DNA of 41,513 nt from CAG-390 sp003523225 (GCA_902461815.1 CABPZE010000017.1:1-41513), one strand, 5' to 3'; shown: positions 15,542 to 23,752, counted from the first letter of the stretch. Made by a program: numbers and translations. Notes: generated from the letters alone by a model not told the origin.

Positions 15542-16396
15542 ATGACCAATGATTACGGAAATCTTGAATTGCATGAGGTTTTACTCTCCGCAATGAAGGA
15601 TATTGATAAAATATGCCGCGAAAATAATCTGAGATATTTTCTTCACGCCGGTACGCTTCTGGGAGCAATGAATCATAAAGGATTCATTCCGTGGGATGAC
15701 GATGTGGATATTTCGATGTTCCGCGAGGATTATGAAAAATTTCTCTCCATTGTCCATGAGAAGATGGGTGACAGATATTTCGTGCAGACATATAAAACCG
15801 ATTCGGAATATCCGAATAACCGTGCAGTGCTTCGTGTACTTGGGACAGAGGTAATTCACTTCCATGAGGATGACACCAGTAGCCGCAAAGAAATTGCCGT
15901 TGATATTGTTCCGTTGGATTCTGTGCCTGATCTGAGGATCGTTCAACGGTTTCAGCAGGGATTAGTGTGGGTGTTGGACGCGGCTGTGCAGATCAAGCAG
16001 GGAAGTATCATTCCAAGGTCTGTGTTTACAAAGTGTATTGGATTGCTTGCCAAGGTTGACCGCGTCCGGCTTGGCAGATGGATCGATAATGTAACATGTA
16101 TTTGCAAAAGTAAAAAGACCAAATTGGTTGGTTTACTTAGCTATACCGGTAAGAATCCCTATACCGGGGTCAGCGGCTATTACAACGATTTGCTGAAAAG
16201 GGAATGGTATGACAGTCCTGAGTACGTTCCGTTTGAAGACACACAGTTTATGACCATCGGTGAGCCGGAAGCAGATTTGCTCCACCGTTACGGTCCCCAC
16301 TGGGCTGAGCCGTATCCGGAGGAAAAGCGTGTGACCAAGCATGACGTAAAAAGCTACCGGATCGAGCCGTGGGTGCTCGACAGGGTCAGGAAATGA
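15542..16396 (+). CDS. LicD-family phosphotransferase
   Basis: A 284-aa protein with the LicD core: FLHAGTLLGAMNHKGFIPW followed by DDDVDISM (residues 52-59), where the Asp cluster binds metal. LicD enzymes move phosphocholine or similar alcohol phosphates from a CDP-linked donor to a sugar on teichoic acid or capsule. TGAGG sits upstream. No choline uptake or licC-like cytidylyltransferase gene is visible in the window, so the group transferred is open. Together with the preceding GT2 it forms a compositionally AT-richer pair inside the locus. Confidence 0.87.
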   Translation: MTNDYGNLELHEVLLSAMKDIDKICRENNLRYFLHAGTLLGAMNHKGFIPWDDDVDISMFREDYEKFLSIVHEKMGDRYFVQTYKTDSEYPNNRAVLRVLGTEVIHFHEDDTSSRKEIAVDIVPLDSVPDLRIVQRFQQGLVWVLDAAVQIKQGSIIPRSVFTKCIGLLAKVDRVRLGRWIDNVTCICKSKKTKLVGLLSYTGKNPYTGVSGYYNDLLKREWYDSPEYVPFEDTQFMTIGEPEADLLHRYGPHWAEPYPEEKRVTKHDVKSYRIEPWVLDRVRK

Positions 16397-16506
16397 CCCC
16401 GATGGTAGGATACGGGGAATAATAAGTATATTCAGCAGCCACGGCGGGCAGCATACGCGGCTTGCCGGACGGCAAAACCGAACCTGTAATCAATGAAAGG
16501 ACGGCT

Positions 16507-17607
16507 ATGCTCAAAAAAATAATGGCGGTTTTCGGTACAAGACCGGAAGCCATAAAAATGTGTCCGCTGGTGCTTGAGCTTCGACGTCGTCCAGGCTTCC
16601 GTACCGTCGTATGTGTTACCGGTCAGCACCGCGAAATGCTTGACGATGTGCTTGAGGCTTTCGGTATCGTACCGGACTGCGACCTTGACGTCGTGCGTGA
16701 GAGGCAGACGCTTTTTGATATCACCGGGGACGTGCTTGAGCGCATAAAGCCGGTGCTCGAGGCGGAAGCCCCGGATATCGTTCTTGTACACGGCGATACC
16801 ACCACCGCCTTTGCCGCCTCGCTTGCCGCCTTCTACCTCGGCATCCCGGTGGGTCACGTTGAGGCGGGCTTGAGGACGCACGATATCACATCCCCATTCC
16901 CGGAGGAATTCAACCGTCGGGCGGTCGGAATTATCAGTCGATTCAATTTTGCGCCCACCGAGACAGCGCGGCGGAATCTTATTGCCGAAGGCAAAGACCC
17001 GGACTCGGTCTTTGTCACCGGGAATACGGCGATCGACGCGCTGAACGCCACGCTCCGCGCGAATTTCACACACCCGGAGCTTGACTGGGTCGGGAGCGAC
17101 AGGCTTATACTCGTAACGGCGCACCGACGCGAAAATCTCGGCGAGCCGATGCGCGGAATGTTCCGCGCCATACGCCGTGTAATAGCCGGGCATCCCGGCA
17201 CAAAGGCGGTGTTTCCCGTCCATCTTAACCCGGAGGTGCGCAGGGTCGCGGAGGAGATACTCGGCGACGCTCCGCGCATACATCTCACAAATCCTCTCGG
17301 CGTGCTTGATTTTCACAATTTCCTTAGCCGCAGCTATCTTATCCTGACCGATTCGGGCGGGATTCAGGAGGAGGCTTCGGCGCTTGGCAAGCCGGTGCTT
17401 GTCATGCGGGACACCACCGAGCGCCCGGAGGGTATTTCTTCCGGGACGCTGAAGCTCGTGGGGACGGACGAGGAAGCGATATACGAGAGCTTTTCCCGTC
17501 TTCTTGACGACCCGCGGGAGTATGAAAGAATGAGCCGTGCCGCCAATCCGTACGGTGACGGTCATGCCTCCCGGCGTATTGCGGATATCCTTGCCGAACG
17601 GCTTTGA
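16507..17607 (+). CDS. wecB: UDP-N-acetylglucosamine 2-epimerase (non-hydrolysing)
   Basis: It interconverts UDP-GlcNAc and UDP-ManNAc in the cytoplasm. GTRPEAIKM at residues 10-18, VHGDTTTAFA with Asp97, VEAGLRT with Glu119, PEEFNRR near 132-138 and TDSGGIQEEA match the family and the positions of the catalytic acids in the E. coli enzyme. At 366 aa it has the usual length. ATG 16507 has AAAGGAC in front; the frame extends upstream but without a site. It provides ManNAc precursors for the glycan, or for wall teichoic acid linkage units. A 110-base gap separates it from the LicD gene. Confidence 0.92.
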   Translation: MLKKIMAVFGTRPEAIKMCPLVLELRRRPGFRTVVCVTGQHREMLDDVLEAFGIVPDCDLDVVRERQTLFDITGDVLERIKPVLEAEAPDIVLVHGDTTTAFAASLAAFYLGIPVGHVEAGLRTHDITSPFPEEFNRRAVGIISRFNFAPTETARRNLIAEGKDPDSVFVTGNTAIDALNATLRANFTHPELDWVGSDRLILVTAHRRENLGEPMRGMFRAIRRVIAGHPGTKAVFPVHLNPEVRRVAEEILGDAPRIHLTNPLGVLDFHNFLSRSYLILTDSGGIQEEASALGKPVLVMRDTTERPEGISSGTLKLVGTDEEAIYESFSRLLDDPREYERMSRAANPYGDGHASRRIADILAERL

Positions 17608-17679
17608 GCCGCCGGCGGTGCGTAATTTTTAATGCAAAGATCGTATTTTGATTTTATTTGAAAGCGTGAGGAGCCTCAG

Positions 17680-18984
17680 ATGACATTGAGCCGCGACAGA
17701 ATTTTGTTTCTTGAAGCGCTTCGGCGCTTTATACAGTCGGGCAAAGACGGCTATGCGGAGGGCGACCGGAGCGGTGAGTCCGTCACGGTTGACTACGATA
17801 CCCTCGCTGCCGTTTGGCGGCTTTCATATATTCACGCGGTGCTGCCTATGGCATATGATGCGGCAGCCGTCCTTTCACGCGGGATAACGGATCCCGACGC
17901 GGAGCGGCTTATGTCAGTCTGGAAACAGCAGGCGATCCGCTCTGTGGCGGCGCAGACCATACGCTCGTCGGCGCTTTTGCAGCTTTGCAAAAAGTTTGAC
18001 GCCGCGGGGCTTCATGTTCTTGTGGTGAAGGGGATAATCTGCCGCCGTCTTTATCCCAAGCCTGATTACCGCACGTCTGCCGATGAGGATATTTACGTGC
18101 TGGAGGAGGAGCTGGGGGATGTTCGGGCGATCCTTGAGAAGGAAGGGCTGACACCCGTTGACCCCGACGAGTTTACGGACGATGAGACGGATGTGGCGAC
18201 ATATGTTTCGCGTGCGACCGGGCTGAAGATCGAACTGCACCGTCATCTTTTTGAGCGGGAATTTGCCGTGTGTATCGGGGCTGACGGGCTTTTTGAGCAT
18301 GCTCACGAGCGGGCGCTGGCAACAGAGCTTGACGGTGTTCCGGTGCTTTCAATGTGCCGTACCGACCATATGATATTTCTTTTGCTGCACGCCTGCAAGC
18401 ATTTTGTGCATTCCGGCTTCGGCATAAGGCAGGTGTGCGATATCTGCCGCTTTGCGGAAGCCATGAACGACGAGATAGACTGGCAGGAGGTCCGCCGGGC
18501 GCTCGAGCGCTGCCACGCCGAGACGTTTGCCGCGTCGCTGTTCAGGATCGGTAGCGAGTATCTTGGCTTCCCTGACGCCGACTATATCGGCACCGAATGC
18601 CCCGACCTCACGGAGCTGCTTGACGATATTCTTGACGGCGGAGTTTACGGCTCGGTCAGCGAGGACAGGATACACAGCGGGCTTATTACCCTTAATGCCG
18701 TTTCCTCTCCGGAGCGCGGGAGAGGCAGCCACATCCTGCGCACGGTTTTTCCTCCGGCGCGGGAGCTGCGCGGAAGCTACCGCTACCTCCGCACAAAGCC
18801 GTGGCTTTTGCCGGCAGCATGGGTCCAGCGGATATTTTCATACCTCGGAAAGGGGAAAAGGGTTTCCGCAGAGGAAAGTCTGCGCATCGGAAAACGCCGA
18901 GTGGGGCTTTTACGCCGTTACGGTCTTGTGCGGGCTGAGGAAGCTGACGGGCAAACTGATCCATGTGATCCGGACAGCCTATAA
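17680..18984 (+). CDS. NTP_transf_5 (uncharacterised nucleotidyltransferase) family protein
   Basis: A 434-aa soluble protein with a nucleotidyltransferase-like core: LVVKG at 114-118, then RTSADEDIYV at 131-140, which supplies the paired acids, and LKIELHRHLF about 50 residues later. Proteins of this Pfam family (PF14907) often lie in polysaccharide or peptide-modification loci, but their reaction is not established. GTGAGGAG precedes the start. The C-terminal third is helical and ends in an acidic, Asp-rich tail. It is the last gene of the glycan locus. Confidence 0.75.
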   Translation: MTLSRDRILFLEALRRFIQSGKDGYAEGDRSGESVTVDYDTLAAVWRLSYIHAVLPMAYDAAAVLSRGITDPDAERLMSVWKQQAIRSVAAQTIRSSALLQLCKKFDAAGLHVLVVKGIICRRLYPKPDYRTSADEDIYVLEEELGDVRAILEKEGLTPVDPDEFTDDETDVATYVSRATGLKIELHRHLFEREFAVCIGADGLFEHAHERALATELDGVPVLSMCRTDHMIFLLLHACKHFVHSGFGIRQVCDICRFAEAMNDEIDWQEVRRALERCHAETFAASLFRIGSEYLGFPDADYIGTECPDLTELLDDILDGGVYGSVSEDRIHSGLITLNAVSSPERGRGSHILRTVFPPARELRGSYRYLRTKPWLLPAAWVQRIFSYLGKGKRVSAEESLRIGKRRVGLLRRYGLVRAEEADGQTDPCDPDSL

Positions 18985-19012
18985 TCCGTTTCATTAGGGG
19001 CTGACAATAACA

Positions 19013-19058
19013 GGCTCTGCAATAAATGCCGGGGTGAATCCGAAATTATTACAGAGCC
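19013..19058. repeat. Inverted repeat after the glycan locus
   Basis: GGCTCTGCAATAA pairs with TTATTACAGAGCC (one mismatch in 13) around a 20-base loop. It could be part of the transcription end of the glycan operon. The word aatccgaa in the loop recurs in the next two hairpins. Confidence 0.6.
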
Positions 19059-19085
19059 GATATAAATCAGGATAATTATAGTAAA

Positions 19086-19131
19086 AACAAATCCGAACCG
19101 GTTTCGACTTGCGAAACAGTTCGGATTTGTT
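19086..19131. terminator. Strong hairpin, probable transcription end of the glycan locus
   Basis: AACAAATCCGAAC (19086-19098) pairs exactly with GTTCGGATTTGTT (19119-19131), and GTTTCG/CGAAAC extends the stem inside. No long T-run follows, so termination is likely but not certain. A third related hairpin (GCGGTCGGA with TCCGAACCGC) lies at about 19144-19172. Confidence 0.6.
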
Positions 19132-19235
19132 ACGTTTGGTGAAGCGGTCGGAGATAAATCCGAACCGCACCACCGCGGTATTTAGTTTGTCATATCTATG
19201 CACACCCCCGATAATCGGGAGCGGCAACTTGCCGC

Positions 19236-19411
19236 TGGTGACCCGTACGGGAATCAGAACCCGTGCATGCGGATGGCGTTTGTGCGATAATGAAATTGGG
19301 CGGACCGCATGCCATGGATAGTTTTGCATAGCAAAACTATCGGGGTTCAGATTCATGAAGAAACAGCATAAAGAAGCAGGACACACGCGATGCGTGTACC
19401 CTGCTTCTTTA
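19236..19411 (-). repeat. tRNA-Glu-tail tandem repeat, distal unit (about 176 bp)
   Basis: On the minus strand this unit lies furthest from the tRNA. It contains a terminator-like hairpin (19368-19412), a reverse-complement T-arm (ggggttcagattc at 19342-19354 on the plus strand), a perfect GATAGTTTTGC/GCAAAACTATC hairpin, a GCATGCGG/CCGCATGC stem, and a copy of the tRNA-Glu 3' end ending in CCA at 19236-19238. The T-arm copy reads GGGTTCTGATTCCC, one base longer than the GGGTTCGATTCCC of the real tRNA. Confidence 0.85.
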
Positions 19412-19412
19412 T
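19368..19412 (-). terminator. tRNA-tail hairpin, second copy
   Basis: ATAAAGAAGCAGG pairs with CCTGCTTCTTTAT, with an inner ACACGC/GCGTGT stem. Its sequence differs completely from the hairpin at 19544-19584 in the neighbouring unit although the rest of the two units is nearly identical. Confidence 0.7.
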
Positions 19413-19583
19413 GGTGACCCGTACGGGAATCAGAACCCGTGCATGCGGATGGCGTTTGTGCGATAATGAAATTGGGCGGACCGCATGCCATGGATAGTTT
19501 TGCATAGCAAAACTATCGGGGTTCAGATTCGGCTAAGGATAGCAATAAGAAAGCACCGAAGCAGTGCTTCGGTGCTTTCTTAT
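19412..19583 (-). repeat. tRNA-Glu-tail tandem repeat, proximal unit (172 bp)
   Basis: This unit follows the genuine tRNA-Glu directly. From the inverted T-arm (19518-19530) to the copied tRNA end (19412-19438) it is practically identical to the distal unit. The linker and terminator hairpin differ between the units, so the conserved module is the piece between the terminators. Confidence 0.85.
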
Positions 19584-19584
19584 T
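19544..19584 (-). terminator. Terminator hairpin of tRNA-Glu
   Basis: A perfect 20-bp inverted repeat begins at the last base of the tRNA CCA. The distal arm ends TTCTTATT, consistent with intrinsic termination right behind the tRNA. Confidence 0.75.
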
Positions 19585-19658
19585 GGTGACCCGTACGGGA
19601 ATCGAACCCATGTTTCCAGCGTGAGAGGCTAGCGTCTTGACCGCTTGACCAACGGGCC
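19584..19658 (-). tRNA. tRNA-Glu (anticodon CTC)
   Basis: The 75-base gene folds as a complete cloverleaf: acceptor GGCCCGT/ACGGGTC with one G-T pair, D-arm GTC/GAC, anticodon stem CTAGC/GCTGG around loop CTCTCAC, and T-arm ATGGG-TTCGATT-CCCGT. The anticodon CTC occupies 19623-19625 and reads GAG codons. CCA is encoded at 19584-19586. A promoter lies upstream and the tail repeats follow downstream. Confidence 0.95.
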
Positions 19659-19677
19659 ATTATCTCACGACTTGTTT

Positions 19678-19706
19678 ATTATACCACAATGAAATCAAAA
19701 ATGCAA
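19678..19706 (-). promoter_or_regulatory. tRNA-Glu promoter, TTGCAT-17-TATAAT
   Basis: The -10 TATAAT (19678-19683) and -35 TTGCAT (19701-19706) are 17 bases apart on the minus strand. The start point would lie about 13 bases before the mature tRNA end. Confidence 0.8.
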
Positions 19707-19878
19707 TACCTTTTTTCAAAAAAGTTTCGATTTATAGCTTTTCAGAATGATTTTTTGTTCGTGGATGCGTTTTCGGGGCGGCGTTGAGGCTGACGTGGGG
19801 ATATTCGGCAAGGCATGAGAGGGAAAAGGACTGAACCGTATCAGCTCAGGCCTTCATATATTGCGTGTTTTTTTATTT

Positions 19879-21468
19879 TTATTCGCCGCTGCCGCCGTAG
19901 TTTGACAGCACGCGGGCGGAGGGATCGTTTACATTGCAGCCATCCCATTCGCGGTTTGGCATCCAGAAATCCACTATCATTTCTGCCTGACCGGGGTAGT
20001 ATTTTTCAAACAGCTCACGGTAAAGCAGCGATTCCTTAGTGAAGGGTGTGGCAAAGGTATATTTTGCGCGCAGAGTCTCGTATTCTTCGTCCGAATACTG
20101 CTCCTCAGCGTATTCCTTGAGGTCGTCTACCATTGAATGTCCCACAGCGTCGCTGAAAGCCGCTTTTTCGCGCATAAGTATGCTTTGCGGCAGCCAGTCT
20201 CCCTCAAAGGCGTGGCGGAGCAGGTATTTACCCTTGCCGTAGCGGTTCAGCTTCATTTCCGGGTCAAGGCTCATGACGTACTGCACAAAATCCAAATCTC
20301 CGAACGGCACGCGCGCCTCAAGCGAGTTTACCGAAATGCAGCGGTCGGCGCGAAGCACGTCATACATATAAAGCTCGCGCACACGTTTTTCGGCTTCCTT
20401 CTGAAATTCTGCGGCGGAGGGTGCGAAGTCCGTGTATTTATATCCGAACAGCTCGTCGGATATCTCTCCGGTCAGGAGCACACGCAGGTCGGTGTTGCGA
20501 TGAATATAGCGGCAGACCAGATACATTCCGATCGAGGCGCGGATGGTGGTGATGTCGTAGGTCCCAAGCAATGCCACGACCTCGGGCAGGGCGGCAAGCA
20601 CATCTTCGCGGCTGATGATGACCTCGGTATGCGCAGCTCCGATGTAGTCCGCAACCTGACGAGCGTATTTAAGGTCAATGGCGTCGATATCCATGCCGAT
20701 GGCAAAGGTCTTTATGGGGTGAGAACTCAGCCTTGCGGCGACTGCGCAGACAAGAGAGGAGTCAAGTCCGCCCGACAGCAGGAATCCGACCGGAACATCC
20801 GAATCAAGACGCTTTTCGATCCCGGCGATGAGCTTTTCGCGGATCTTGCCGCAGGCAGTCTCGATATCGTCGTGGCATACGGAGGTCGGGCGGCTGATGT
20901 CGCGGTAGCAGACAAAGCTGCCGTCCTTGTAGTAATGTCCGGGCGGGAAGGGAATGACCCGACTGCAAAGACCGACAAGGTTTTTGGCTTCGCTTGCGAA
21001 CAGTATAACGCCGTTTTTGTCATATCCGTAAAACAGCGGTCGGATGCCGATGGGATCGCGCGCGGCAATAAATCCGCCGCTTTCGGCGTCGTAAATTATC
21101 AGCGCGAACTCGGCGTCCAGCTTTTCGAACATTCCCACGCCGTATTCACGGTAAAGCGGAAGCAAAAGCTCGCAGTCGGAGCCGCTCTTGAAGGTGTAGC
21201 CGCGTTCCTCAAGCTCGGTCTTGAGCTTGCGGAAGCCGTAAAGCTCGCCGTTGCAGACAACATAACTGCCGTCAAGAGAGAAGGGCTGCATTCCGCTTTC
21301 GTCCGTTCCCATGATCGAAAGCCGGTGAAAGCCGAGAATGCCCGCGCCGGTGTCGATAACGCGCGACATATCCGGTCCGCGCGAGAGGGTCATGTCAAAC
21401 CCTTTTTTGAATTCGGTGAATTCCTCTTCTGAAATGCCGGTACCGCAGTACCCGATAATTGAACACAT
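19879..21468 (-). CDS. asnB: Asparagine synthase, glutamine-hydrolysing (AsnB type)
   Basis: It makes asparagine from aspartate, ATP and glutamine. Cys2 is the glutaminase nucleophile (MCSIIGYCG), CNGELYGFRKL and SGSDCELLLPL complete the amidotransferase half, and SGGLDSS at 232-238 is the ATP-binding PP-loop of the synthetase half. The 529-aa length is normal for AsnB. CGGAGG precedes the start. A T-box leader lies upstream, so expression should rise when the cognate tRNA is uncharged, most simply tRNA-Asn. The tRNA-Glu gene downstream has its own promoter. Confidence 0.94.
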   Translation of the reverse strand: MCSIIGYCGTGISEEEFTEFKKGFDMTLSRGPDMSRVIDTGAGILGFHRLSIMGTDESGMQPFSLDGSYVVCNGELYGFRKLKTELEERGYTFKSGSDCELLLPLYREYGVGMFEKLDAEFALIIYDAESGGFIAARDPIGIRPLFYGYDKNGVILFASEAKNLVGLCSRVIPFPPGHYYKDGSFVCYRDISRPTSVCHDDIETACGKIREKLIAGIEKRLDSDVPVGFLLSGGLDSSLVCAVAARLSSHPIKTFAIGMDIDAIDLKYARQVADYIGAAHTEVIISREDVLAALPEVVALLGTYDITTIRASIGMYLVCRYIHRNTDLRVLLTGEISDELFGYKYTDFAPSAAEFQKEAEKRVRELYMYDVLRADRCISVNSLEARVPFGDLDFVQYVMSLDPEMKLNRYGKGKYLLRHAFEGDWLPQSILMREKAAFSDAVGHSMVDDLKEYAEEQYSDEEYETLRAKYTFATPFTKESLLYRELFEKYYPGQAEMIVDFWMPNREWDGCNVNDPSARVLSNYGGSGE

Positions 21469-21504
21469 GGTTTGTACCTCCGGAATAAAATGCTTTGCAC
21501 ATTT

Positions 21505-21815
21505 ACAACCGGGACGGGCTGTGCTGCCCGCGGTACCACCCGCTTTACCCCCTTGGGGTCACTTTAACGGCTCTGACAAGCCTTCCCGGATAACGCGCGG
21601 GATCGGCGGCGCACCTACTGCCATACGGGTTCGGATTGCAGCTCTTGAGTGTTCTTCACCCGGAATCCGGCACGCGGTTCTCATTGTCCCGCGCTCACTG
21701 TGGTCAGACCCTCCGGGGTACTTTTCTCAGTCACGGCTTTTTGAATGTCTGAAAAGAAAAAACGACATGGTTCGGCTGCGGATAATACCGCAACGACTCC
21801 CTTGTCGTTTTGATG
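21505..21815 (-). promoter_or_regulatory. T-box leader of asnB
   Basis: The minus strand holds the T-box core GGGTGGTACCGCG (21529-21541), whose centre pairs with the CCA end of an uncharged tRNA. The 5' part can form a stem closed by AAACGACA/TGTCGTTT with an inner GTTGCGG/CCGCAGC hairpin; AAC occurs in the 3' side of the internal loop and is a possible specifier for Asn. A GCGGGC/GCCCGT hairpin follows the core but no clear T-run is present, so the switch may act differently from the usual terminator or have a weak one. Confidence 0.88.
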
Positions 21816-21820
21816 GTGGA

Positions 21821-21849
21821 ATTATACCACTGTTTTGCCCCCGTGTCAA
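21821..21849 (-). promoter_or_regulatory. Consensus promoter TTGACA-17-TATAAT for the asnB leader
   Basis: Both hexamers match the SigA consensus exactly (-35 at 21844-21849, -10 at 21821-21826). The transcript would start near 21814, the 5' end of the T-box structure. Confidence 0.9.
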
Positions 21850-21953
21850 GAGCTTTTTTGAAAAAAACTCAAAAAATCCGCCTTGACGCCTGTGCTTCCG
21901 GGCATTCCGGACAGCCCCTTGGCGGCAAGGCGGATATGTGAAGCGCCCGGCGT

Positions 21954-23711
21954 TTACCCGCGCTTTCTCATGGAGCTTATCTTTTCTGGGTCTGGCGTTA
22001 CATACGCCGTTTGATTTGTATGGTATATCACATACCCGGGACGCGCTCCGGCGGGCTTCTTTATGTTCCGCACCTGAGTGTAATCGACGGCGATATTATC
22101 CCCGCCCGCCGCTTTTGAGTTCAGCGCGGCAATTTCCGCCGCTTCGGTCATGTCTGTGTCCGGGGCAGAACCGCCGCAGACCAGCACCACGTGCGAGCCG
22201 GGTACGCCTTTGGCGTGAAACCAGATATCCGAGCGGTCGGCGCGGCGGAAGGTAAGCTCATCGTTCTGAAGATTATTCCTGCCGCAAAGCACAGTGTACC
22301 CTCCGGAGGTCAGATATTCCGCAGGCGCGCTTTTTATTTTGCGCGGGGGCGGAGTCTTCTGCTTACCGGTATATCCCGCGCGCCACAGCTCCTCACGTAT
22401 TTCGGCAAGCTCCGCTCCGGATTCCGCGCGGGACAGCGCGTCAAGCACCGAGCGGACATATTCAAGCTCCGCTTCTCCAAGCGCTATTTGTTTTGTCAGC
22501 TCGCGTTTGGCGGTTTTTGATTTGTTGTATTTCTTATACAGCCTTTGTGCGTTTGCCGACGGCGAGAGCCGACCGTCAAGCGCGACAGTGCGCTCGGCAA
22601 AGCCGCCGTCCGGCGTCGGTTCGGAATAGTCGGTAAGCCTTGCGGCGGTATCGCCGCGCTTTATGCGGTAGAGATTGGCAACTATCAGATCTGCGTCGCG
22701 GCGGTATTCCTCACCGTGCTCGCAGTCGGCAAGCTCTCCGCGCTGGGCGTCCAGCTTGCGGCAAAGCCGCGCCGCCGCACCGTTCATGGTTCTTTGCAGG
22801 TCGTCGGCGCGTGATTTTATCAGCGCGCGGCGGTCACGCTCGCCGTAAAAGGTGTCAAGCAGCTCGCCGAAGCTACCGAAGGTGCAAAGATTTTCCTCTC
22901 CGTATTGCAAAAGCGTAATGAAGGAGTATTCCGCCGGTGACCCGCCCGCGCTTGCCATGACAGGGGTAAAGCGCCTTTCGCGTATGGCTTCGATGACCGC
23001 CGAAAACTCACGCCAGAGCAGATATCCCGGAACTCCGCTGACACCTGCGTCGGTGCTTCCGCAGGCGCGGAAGACGATCTCCCTTGCCACTACCGGGCTG
23101 ATGCCGAGATAGACGGTGTTTATATGCTTGGCAGCTGACCTTTCGGGAATGCAGGCTTCAAGCTGCGCAAGAAAGCCCTCCCGCGTTTCGGTAAGCGGGT
23201 CTTTTTTATCCTGCGCGGGCGGCAGCTCGTACTGCATTCCTGGCAGGACCTGCCGCAGACGCGAGGTGGTGAAGTCCACCTGCCGCATGGCTCCGATGAT
23301 CTTTCCGCCGCCGTCGGTGAATATGAGGTTTGAGTTTTTGCCCATCACCTCGGCGTATATGATTTTTTTACTGTCGTAGCCCATTTCGTCGCGCCCCTCA
23401 AATTCAAGACGCGCCACGCGCTCAAAGCCCATCTGTACCGCTCCGGTAAAAACAGAGCCGACAAAATGCTTGCGCATGAGCATACAGAGCGTTGGGGGAA
23501 CGGCGGGGTTATCCGCCGGCTCGGTGGTGTAAGCCATGCGAGGATCGTTTGCTCCGCAGCGCATAAGCAACCGACGCGCTCCGTCGCGGGTTCGTATCCC
23601 CAGTATTATAGTATCGTTCTGCGGCTGGTATACCTTGTCCACCCTGCCGCCGGACGAATAGCGGTTCAGCTCGTCGATCACAGCGGCGAGCATTCCGGCG
23701 TCGTATGCCAT
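21954..23711 (-). CDS. rqcH: RqcH / NFACT family protein (fibronectin-binding protein A homologue)
   Basis: In Bacillota RqcH binds stalled 50S subunits with peptidyl-tRNA and adds C-terminal alanine tails for degradation. This 585-aa protein has the NFACT-N start (GGRVDKVYQPQNDTIIL), a central coiled-coil region (about 285-440, rich in Lys, Arg and Glu) and an NFACT-R domain with WFHAKGVPGSHVVL near residue 500. A helix-rich segment near KYNKSKTAKRELTKQ belongs to the coiled coil. It ends with a short basic tail. It stands alone, followed on the minus strand by asnB. Confidence 0.9.
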   Translation of the reverse strand: MAYDAGMLAAVIDELNRYSSGGRVDKVYQPQNDTIILGIRTRDGARRLLMRCGANDPRMAYTTEPADNPAVPPTLCMLMRKHFVGSVFTGAVQMGFERVARLEFEGRDEMGYDSKKIIYAEVMGKNSNLIFTDGGGKIIGAMRQVDFTTSRLRQVLPGMQYELPPAQDKKDPLTETREGFLAQLEACIPERSAAKHINTVYLGISPVVAREIVFRACGSTDAGVSGVPGYLLWREFSAVIEAIRERRFTPVMASAGGSPAEYSFITLLQYGEENLCTFGSFGELLDTFYGERDRRALIKSRADDLQRTMNGAAARLCRKLDAQRGELADCEHGEEYRRDADLIVANLYRIKRGDTAARLTDYSEPTPDGGFAERTVALDGRLSPSANAQRLYKKYNKSKTAKRELTKQIALGEAELEYVRSVLDALSRAESGAELAEIREELWRAGYTGKQKTPPPRKIKSAPAEYLTSGGYTVLCGRNNLQNDELTFRRADRSDIWFHAKGVPGSHVVLVCGGSAPDTDMTEAAEIAALNSKAAGGDNIAVDYTQVRNIKKPAGARPGYVIYHTNQTAYVTPDPEKISSMRKRG

Positions 23712-23752
23712 AATTGCTTCCTTATTATTTTATTGGTTTATCCGTCGCACGA

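Noticed and set aside
16432..17565. 377-codon ORF opposite wecB
   Set aside because: Antisense shadow of wecB, whose motifs are intact. Composition is typical of complementary-frame translation.
19236..19583. Additional tRNA-Glu genes
   Set aside because: Only the T-arm and acceptor strand are copied, with an extra base in the T-loop. No D-arm, anticodon arm or 5' acceptor strand precedes them.
20137..21432. 431-codon ORF opposite asnB
   Set aside because: Antisense to a complete and well-conserved asnB; no domains recognised.
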